Assembly (NCBI GenBank): GCA_039583875.1
Contig: CM077150.1
Span: forward strand, 175,531,499-175,595,498
From: Platanthera guangdongensis
Lineage: Eukaryota; Streptophyta; Magnoliopsida; Asparagales; Orchidaceae
Reading direction: 5' to 3'
DNA length: 64,000 bases
Shown: positions 56,816-64,000 of the stretch, piece after piece
How the letters are laid out: every line of letters starts with the position of its first letter
How positions within the stretch are numbered: position 1 is the stretch's first letter
Notes under the pieces: generated by a model
What the model was told of the DNA's origin: nothing
Database searches by the model: none
The model's input: the letters and a program-made list of their open reading frames with translations, nothing else
Translations under genes and position numbers: made by a program

Positions 56816-57144
56816 TGTTAGGAGAAGAAGGGGAGGGAGATAGAGATCTAGAGAAGATTAGAAAAACTACGGTTGAGAAAGAGAAGAGGGAAAACCTAAA
56901 ATATTCTTGTCTGTCTTCAAAAGGGGGGTTCCGGGTATATTTATACCCGGACCCAAGGCCGGCCGGGCAAAGGAGCCGGCCGGCCCCAATGAGGGCTGAA
57001 CCGGGTTGGTTCAGCCCCCGAGAACCGGTTCTTCAAAGAGTGGGGGCTGGACCAGTTGGTCCGGCCCCGTTGTCTCCTTCGCATTTCCCCCGTCGTCTCG
57101 TGTACTGACGCCCAAATAGCCGGGCTTCGTCCGGGGGCATAACA
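56816..57144 (-). repeat. 3' LTR of gypsy-J
   Basis: 329 bp, on the minus strand TGTTATGCCCCC to TCTCCTAACA, preceded by the polypurine tract GGGGAAGGGAA (57155-57145). A TATA box (GTATAAATATAC) sits inside an inverted repeat with arms CCGGGTATA (56931-56950). CGGCCGG and GGTTCAGCCC repeats upstream in U3. Confidence 0.85.
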
Positions 57145-60100
57145 TTCCCTTCCCCATCGAGAACCAGCTTGTCCTCAAGGTGGTAATCGGGGTAGAGCTC
57201 CCGAAACTCCAACATGTCGACCCAGGTGTTGTGCTCTACTGTTAGATTCTTCCACTTGACTAGTAACTAAGGACAGTACGTCGTGCCTCGGCGCTACCAT
57301 TTGATCAACAAGATGTCGTCAGGGATCGGGCGCAGCTCGCCCGCGCTGGTAGTCTCGGGCAAGAGAGGACTGGGCTGAATAGTGTCGCCGATTTTCTGCT
57401 TCAACAAGAAAACGTGAAAAGTCGGATGTATCCTCGATCATTCGGGAAATGTCAACGTGTAAGCAATCGGTCCAACCCGTTGGGTGATCCGGAAGGGACC
57501 ATAGTAACGGGGTGCCAGATTCTGGTTCGTCCGTTGTTTCACAGACAACTGTCGGAAGGAGCGGAGATTGAGAAAGACCTCATCCCCCACCTGAAACTAG
57601 CGATCTGTCTGATGCTTGTAAGCTTGTGCCTTCATGCGATCATGCGCTGTCCGGAGATTCTCGCGCAAGGTGGCGAGTGTGCGGTCACGATCACAGAGTG
57701 CACGGTCAACCGCGGCCAACGTCGTACTACCCATCTCATAACTGCTAAGTGAAGGAGGAGGACGACCGTACACAACCTCAAAGGGGGTGAGCTTGCTGGC
57801 CGAATGGTAGGAAGTGTTGTAACAGTACACAGCCCAATGCAACCAACTCGTCCAAGTGCGCGGCTCATCCATAACGAAACAGCGGAGGTATGTCTCCAAG
57901 CCCCGATTGAGTACCTCTGTCTGGCCATCAGTCTGTGGATGGTGAGCCGTGCTGAAACGTAAAGAGGTCCATTGTAAGCGAAACAGCTCCTTCCAAAAGT
58001 TGCCAACGAACGTTGAACCACGATCCAAGATGATTGCCCGAGATATGTCATGAAGGCGGACAACCTCCCGTGAAAAAAGAGAGGCGACAGATTCTCCGGT
58101 GTACGGATGTCCCAGCGCGAGGAAATGTCCGTATTTGGACAACTTATCGACCACCACCAAGATGACGGACTTGCCTTCAGACTTGGGCAGGCCATCAATG
58201 AAATCCATGGAGACAGTAACCCGAATCTGGTGCGGAATCTCCAAGGGCGTAAGTAACCCGGCTGGGGAAGTGGTCTCATATTTCTGGCGCTGGCAAGTGT
58301 CACACTGCTGAACAAATAGCTGGATATCCCGACGCATCTCTTTCCAAAACACATTGGCCCGTGCGCGCTGAAGAGTGCGGAGAACACTGGCGTGACCGCC
58401 CGTCGGTGACGAATGGAACTCATGCATCATGACCGTCCGCCAAGAAGACTGTGAGGGAATGACCACGCGACCCTGATAGTACAGCCTGTCATTCTGGAGA
58501 TGGTAGCCCGGAGCTGTCGCACGCGTCAGACGTTGATCCTCCACAATAGTCTGCAACTCGCGATCACGCTGCACCTCCTCCTGGATCTCATCAATGGAAT
58601 CTAACAAAGGTGTAGCAACCCGGTTGTCCTTCCCTTGCCGGTAGACAATCTCGTAATCATAGCCCAGAAGCTTGGCAATCCACTTCTGTTGGAGAGGTGA
58701 AGAGACCCGCTGCTCCAAGAAGTGTTTGAGACTTTGATGATCCGTCCAGATCTTGAAGTGTCGTCCCAACAGGTAAGGCCGTCACAGCGCCACAGCATGA
58801 ATCACCGCTAACATCTCCTTCTCATACGTGGACAATCCCAGCGTCCGAGGGGATAACGCCTAGCTGTAGAAGGCTATGGGTCGCCCCTCCTGCACCAGCA
58901 CAGCCCCAAGCCCCACTCCGGAAGCATCAGTCTCCACGACAAATTCCTTGTTGAAATCTGGAAGTGCGAGGACCGGTGTCGTCGTCATCGCTCTCTTGAG
59001 CGCCTGGAAGGCCTCCTCAGCCTCCTCCTGCCAGAGGAAGTCGTCTTTCTTCAGCAACTGGGTAAGAGGCCTGGAAATCTTGCCATAGTCTCTCACAAAG
59101 CGACGATAGTAGCCCGTGAGGCCTAAGAAGCCCGCAGTGCCTGAATAGTCTGGGGTCGCGGCCAGGTAAGCATACTTTCAATCTTTTGGGGGTCAGCCTT
59201 AACGCCTTGTGCTGAAACGAGATGTCCCAAGTACTCCACCTCCTCCTGACCAAAGGAACACTTGGACAGTTTGGCATAAAGCTGATTCTTGCGGAGAATA
59301 GAAAAGACTTTTTCGACATGGGCCAAGTACTCCTCCCAACTGGTGTTGTAGATGAGAATGTCATCAAAAAAGATCAGCACAAAGCGTCGTAGGAGCTCCC
59401 GAAAGATCTCGTTCATGTTGCCCTGAAAAGTGGACGGCCCGCCGGTCAGGCCGTTGGCCATCACCAGGAACTCGTAGTGACCGTCGTGTGTTCGGAAGGC
59501 CGTTTTGTGGATATCTTCCTCCCGCATCAGGATCTGATAATAGCCAGATCGCAAATCAAGCTTGGCGAACCGTTGTGAGTCGTGTAGCTCATCCAACAAC
59601 TCTTCAATCAGAGGAATAAGAAACTTATCCTTCACAGTAGCACTGTTCAGTGCGCGGTAGTCGACACAAACCCGCCACGAACCATCCTTCTTCTTAACCA
59701 AGATAATCGGAGCGGAGAAAGAACTCGTACTGGGGAGATGATCCCTACAGCTAACATTTCCCGGACACTGCGCTCGATCTCAGCCTTCTGCATGTGCGGA
59801 TATCTGTATGGCCGGACGTTGGTAGGCTCCGCTCCCCCCTTAAGCACGATCTAATGGTCTCGAAAGCGCGGTGGTGGAAGAGCATGGAGATCCTGAAATA
59901 TGTCAGTATACCGATCGAGAAGAGACTGCATCTGGACGGGTACCTCAGATGCCCCCGTGTCGCCTGCCCTTATTCCCAACAGCACCACCATCATGCTTCC
60001 TTCCTTGTCAAGCCGTTGAAGACTTCGAAAAGATATCTCCTTAATCGGAGATGCTTTGATGTCTTTCAAACAGAACTTCTTCCCATGCTGTGAGAACTAT

Positions 60101-60440
60101 ATGGTCATGTGATCCCAGTCAAAAGTGACTCGCCGTAGCTGGCGCAGCCAATGCACTCCCAACACCATGTTCAAACCTCTGATCAGGAGAAGGTAAACAT
60201 CGGTTCGTCCCGTGTAGCCCTGTATGTTGAGCTCCACCTGCCTCAATACTTCTTCACACTGCAGCTTGCTACCATCGGCCACCATAACCTAAAAGGACGC
60301 TCCTTGATCCACCACGTGTCCCAGTCTGCGCGCCACCTCAGGATGGATGAAATTGTGGGTACTCCCACTATCAATCAAGATCGTCACGTTTTACCTCAGG
60401 ATCTTGCCTTCCATGCGCATAGTAAGAGGGGTGTGCGGCC
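57145..60440 (-). pseudogene. Gypsy-J pol: protease, RT, RNase H, integrase, chromodomain
   Basis: Minus strand. Protease D-S-G-S near 60380; RT 59701-59123 with F-F-D-D-I-L-I-Y at about 59370; RNase H 59096-58550 with E-T-D-A-S-G-V-G; integrase 58550-57600 with H-H-C-C zinc region, D-F-I-D-G-L-P, I-L-D-R-G-S and H-H-P-Q-T-D-G-Q-T-E; chromodomain near 57265-57165 (L-V-K-W-K, then T-W-V-D, then Y-H-L-E-D-K). Breaks: frameshifts near 60420, 59735 and 59135; stops TAG 60097, TAG 59851, TAG 58860 (Gln expected), TGA about 58780 (Trp expected), TAG 57597, and more in the tail. The chromodomain would have directed integration to histone-marked chromatin. Confidence 0.92.
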
Positions 60441-61510
60441 CTCCATCGCCTGTAACGAAACTCCGAACTCGGTCACTGCAAACTCCTCTGTCAGCTCCGG
60501 CTCAGGACCCTCATCCAACTCCTCTTCCTCATCCTCATGTAGCATGAACACCTGAACCTTCTGACATTTGTGTTCAGGAACGAACTTCTCGTCACATTGG
60601 AAACACAACCCTTTATCCTTCTGCGCCTGAAGTTCTGCCCAAGTCAGCCGAGTGACAACCGGCTTGCTTGGACCTTGCGGTTCCTTCCTGACCATAGCCG
60701 TGGTGGTCGTGGTCGTAGTACATGCTGTGTTGCGGGTACGTTGCCTGTTGTAACGTTCTTCCTGTATCCGAGCAATACTGATCGCATGGTTTAAGCTGCG
60801 GGGCATGTAGGATTGTATCTCATCCCGCAAATAGTCCTTGAGGCCCGGCACAAAACAGCTGAGCAGCGTCTTTTCTTCCCACTGTACTCGGTTCGCCAAC
60901 TTTTCAAACTCAGTAAGGTATTTCATCACGGTACCCTTCTGACAAAGCTTCTGCAAGAGTGCCTCAAATTCCTCATACTCCAACGGCCCAAAGCGAGCCG
61001 TGAACCCATCCACAAAGTCCGTCCAGGGCACATAATCATTGCCCCTCAAAAACCACTGCACCCACTAGAAAGCATCATCTTCCAGATGGAACAATGCTAA
61101 CTGCACCCACTGTCCTTCGGGAACCTCCAGATAACTGAAGAACAGTTCTGCCTTCTGCAACCACTCCAAAGCATCGCAGCCATGGAACTTCGGAAAATTC
61201 ATGCGTGTCAACTTTGGCGGCATGTACGACCGCTGGCCGACCTGTCCACACCATCCCGCCTCCTGTCCATATCCCGTCGGCCTCCTTGGTTCTTCGTGTT
61301 CAAAAGGCATGCCCGGGAAGCCATGGCGAAACGGTCCCGCCGCCGGAGTACCACCCCAATGCATGCCTCCTCGTACCGGATGAGGTAGCAGGCACCCCCC
61401 CTCCATATGGGGGAACCGGCCACCCACCACCTCTAGCGCCCCGACCGTTGCTGAAACCAGCTGTACCGAACCCACCGGAGCCACCCCCGCCTGCGTCGAA
61501 CCCGCCGGGG
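60441..61510 (-). pseudogene. Gypsy-J gag, C-terminal part
   Basis: Minus strand. Gag core with P-K-F-H-G (about 61200), W-L-x-K-A-E-L-F-F, then TAG at 61067-61065, then the W-x-x-F-x-x-x-F region (about 61000) and a zinc knuckle of the form C-F-Q-C-x4-x-P-E-H-K-C at about 60605-60565. An acidic tail (D-E-E-E-E-L-D-E-G) follows. The N-terminal side is Gly/Gly-Phe-rich and cut at 61510 by the solo LTR. Confidence 0.85.
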
Positions 61511-63735
61511 TGTAACACCCCTTCCCAGTATTACAGAAATCAGCCGTCCGGCCGGGTCAGCGATGTAAAGAAAACTAGGAAGCAGTATTAAAACTAACAG
61601 CAGCAGGTAATAAAAGCCCAAACTAAACAGATTTAAAACTTACAGCGGAAGTAGAAAAATTTAAACTAAGGTTAACCACATACCTGATGTCTGGATTCAC
61701 AGAGTCGCTAAACAAGAATGAGACTGTACTAACTGAAAATCTGAACTATCAAAATAAGTCTGATACAAGATATATAAAATATTAATGAGTTACACTGTCC
61801 ACAACTACAAGTACATGCTGAAATGGATTAAACTGAAAATAGTAAAAGTACTACACTCGGACACCACCATGACGCTCATCCTAGACGAAGTTCCCACCTG
61901 GGTCACCTGAAAAACATTGCCCACGAAGGGTCAGAGTAAAGAAAAACAATTCCCCTTAGTGACACTAAAAAAATAGATTTACATATGAATGCATGCATGT
62001 CTTTAAAACTAGTCTCGTGCACTGAAAACATTTCATGATATATGATATGCATGCTTTTCCTTTACTTACTGGTGAACACTATAATTCTATACTCATGACT
62101 TTCCGTTCATTTACCCAAGTCCTGACGTTCACTAACTAGTGTACTGTCTCACGTCAAGTCTATACTTGAGTTCTAGGTGGCTTCTAGCCTACACGTTTAC
62201 TGGGAAGGCTCTAGCCAGAGTAGCTCCTAACGCGTAAAATCTGAAACTGACGACCCGAGACCATCTGACGAACTCAATTGTTCTAGTGCCACGCGGACAC
62301 GGTCTCGAATCTACTAACTGTCTCAAAGGGGAGTCAACTCCCAAGACTGTAACTCATAGGATACCATATGCCCTATGAGGAAGGTAGTGCGCCTCTACCA
62401 AGCACAAAAACACTGGTGTGCTACTGACCTTTTTTGGTCTGACGCTACTCTGCATGGGATATCTTTTCTGGTGTACTACTGAGCGACCCTTGACTTTCTC
62501 GTGGTCGACTTGAAGGGATCTTCGCATCCTTAATTGGACAATTTCCAAACTTACGTACACGTGTGAAGTTTCGTACTTAACTAACTGTTCACAACTTTAC
62601 TAACGTGGTTATGGAAGAAGGCGTTCTCGTACGTGTCTCCACGATTATTTTCCTACTGCCACACTTTTCTATGCATGATTATGATGTTAGTACGAAACAT
62701 ACTCATGCGTATAAAAGGTAATTATTTGATATGTCTATCTAAAAGAAATTAGTATTTCCTTACAGTGGTGCTGCGACGTTCGTATACTCGGCGCGGCGAC
62801 ATTTTCTTTTCCAAAAGTAAATCCTGCTGTTGGGGACCTTCAAAAGCTGCCCCGACCCCGTCAAAGTCCTGAAATTTACCGTAACCCTAATTTTAGAATT
62901 TCCCCTCTACGATATTCTCATGGAAAAATTTATAAATCACTAGGGTTACAAAATTTATGCGTTAAACTTCAAGTATTACCTTTAAGTATAGCGTTTGGGG
63001 CTACCCAAGCATTCCACACAAAATCCGTGGTGAACTACGAACACCAAAACCTAGGATAGGGCAATCAAAACGAAAACCTAGGTTAAATTTGTTTCCAAAT
63101 CAAAGGAAAACCAAGCAGAAAGCGAGAAAAAGGAAGGAATCGAACTCACCGAAACCAAACGTTCACTTCCACCGGTTAGGGTTGGATCCGGCACTTTCAC
63201 GGCCAAGGGAGGAAAAGGAAAGTCCACCGGTGCTCGTAGAGGAGGGAGGAGTGGTCGGAGATGGGTTCTGGAGGGGGATCGGACGGCGGAGGAGAATCGC
63301 GGGATGCGTCGGCTCGGCTCTGCGCGCGGGAGAAGGAGGTGTCGCGACCTTGCGGAAACTGAACAGTCGGGCTGCGATAACCCTCTTCTCCCGTGCAAAT
63401 GGATGGCGTGATCTATTTAAGCCCTTTCGGTTTTGATAACCACATGAGAGGAGGGGGGGATTTCTATTGGCACCCCAAGGCTATAAATTTTTGGCTATAC
63501 TCAACCCACTCCACACCAAACACATACCATTGCACTAAGCGATTTCTCGTCGCTCTTCGTTACTACAATTAAAATGCGTCTCGCTAATATGACTAACTTA
63601 AATCACCAGCTAATGAATGCGAGCTGTAGCAATAGAAGCATTGTACCTTGACGTTGCGGTGTCTCGATCAAAATTCGTCGCGACTTTCCCCTACAATTTT
63701 TAAATAAATTTTCGTGTCAATTTACGGATGTTACA
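61511..63735 (+). mobile_element. Solo gypsy-type LTR in gypsy-J gag
   Basis: 2225 bp, begins TGTAACACCCCTTCCC and ends ACGGATGTTACA, with a perfect TSD CGGGG (61506-61510, 63736-63740). No PBS, coding region or second LTR. On the plus strand CTATTTAAG at 63413-63421 is a likely TATA box, placing a 1.9-kb U3 before it. TGTAACACCC starts are typical of Tekay/Del-type chromoviruses, which is my tentative assignment. The frames at 63078-63436 are GC-rich LTR sequence, not genes. Confidence 0.9.
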
Positions 63736-63740
63736 CGGGG

Positions 63741-64000
63741 CCAAACCAGGCCGCTCCGATCCCGCCGGGGCCACCCCCGCTTGCTCCGAACCCGTCGATG
63801 CCTCTTGTGCCCGATCTGACCCCGTCGGAGCTACCCCCGCTTGCGTCGAACCCGTCGATGCCTCTCGTGCCAGATCTGACCCCGTAGGGGCCGCCCCTGC
63901 CTTCTCTGACCCTGTCGATACCTCTCGTGCTCGATCCGGCCCCCTGCGGCCTGCGCGATGCCCTCTCCCCTTGTCGAGCCGGCCTGCCCTCCGTTGGTGT
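63741..64000 (-). repeat. 60-bp tandem repeats coding a 20-residue Gly/Ser-rich repeat in gypsy-J gag
   Basis: On the plus strand the unit runs from GATGCCTCTTGTGCC to CGAACCCGTC and recurs at about 63799, 63859 and 63919, with degenerate half-units before and after. Because 60 is a multiple of three, the minus-strand gag reads a repeated R-S-G-T-R-G-I-D-G-F type peptide. Related units resume on the other side of the solo LTR at 61430-61510 (ACCCCCGCCTGCGTCGAACC), so this is one block split by the LTR. Confidence 0.75.

Larger units (their letters stand above)
56816..64000 (-). mobile_element. Gypsy-J: Ty3/gypsy chromovirus, runs off the window
   Basis: Minus strand: 3' LTR 56816-57144, chromodomain, integrase, RNase H, RT, protease and gag, with gag interrupted by a solo LTR (61511-63735) and continuing to 64000. 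The domain order RT-RNase H-integrase and the C-terminal chromodomain define a chromovirus. The 5' LTR and PBS lie beyond 64000. It is heavily mutated. Lineage within the chromoviruses (Reina-like by short LTR and gag knuckle) is only a suggestion. It probably sits in the intron of gene 1. Confidence 0.92.

Noticed and set aside
63078..63436. Overlapping frames of 106-115 codons
   Set aside because: GC-rich part of the solo LTR around its promoter; no homology visible.

Overview
This is plant nuclear DNA, and almost all of it is nested transposable elements. The evidence is Ty1/copia polyproteins with gag, protease, integrase, RT and RNase H in that order, a Ty3/gypsy chromovirus, primer-binding sites matching plant initiator-Met and Asp tRNAs, 5-bp, 8-bp and TTA target-site duplications (TSDs), and a few intron-flanked host exons. 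I see no rRNA, tRNA, CRISPR array, bacterial or organellar gene. The species cannot be named from this alone; an angiosperm with an old, repeat-rich intergenic landscape is the safe reading.

Layout, left to right. 1-301: right end of a DNA transposon sitting in the gag of a minus-strand copia relic (copia-D). 337-11691: a large non-coding LTR element (LARD type), inserted in the same gag and itself carrying a complete but dead copia (copia-1, 3096-8642). 12031-19846: a chimera in which the 3' half of a short-LTR copia (copia-F) is fused in frame to the 5' half of a SIRE-type element (SIRE-E) whose gag zinc knuckle is split by a hAT-like element. 19950-22311: a solo SIRE-type LTR with a striking array of hairpins. 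22503-24841: a possible host gene fragment with three TIR miniature elements upstream. 25974-32033: a hAT-like element carrying a complete short-LTR copia (copia-A) in its TA microsatellite. 32262-32403 and 45706: first exon and TATA box of a putative plastid-targeted gene, separated by a 13-kb nest (copia-B containing Angela-like copia-C). 45827-56400: exons of a second host gene whose 8.8-kb intron is filled by copia-G, a decayed copia-H and a DNA element. 56816-64000: a chromovirus (gypsy-J) on the minus strand with a solo LTR in its gag.

Relative ages can be read from nesting and matching TSDs: DNA element and LARD into copia-D; copia-1 into the LARD; hAT-1 into SIRE-E; copia-A into hAT-2; copia-C into copia-B; copia-G and a DNA element into copia-H; solo LTR into gypsy-J. 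Every retroelement coding region is broken, mostly by stops that look like TGG to TGA/TAG or CAG/CGA to TAG/TGA changes, as expected from deamination of methylated cytosine. No autonomous element and no intact host gene is visible. I found no novel enzyme system; the points worth following are the hairpin arrays in LTR U3 regions, the in-frame chimera, and the two host genes reshaped by insertions.
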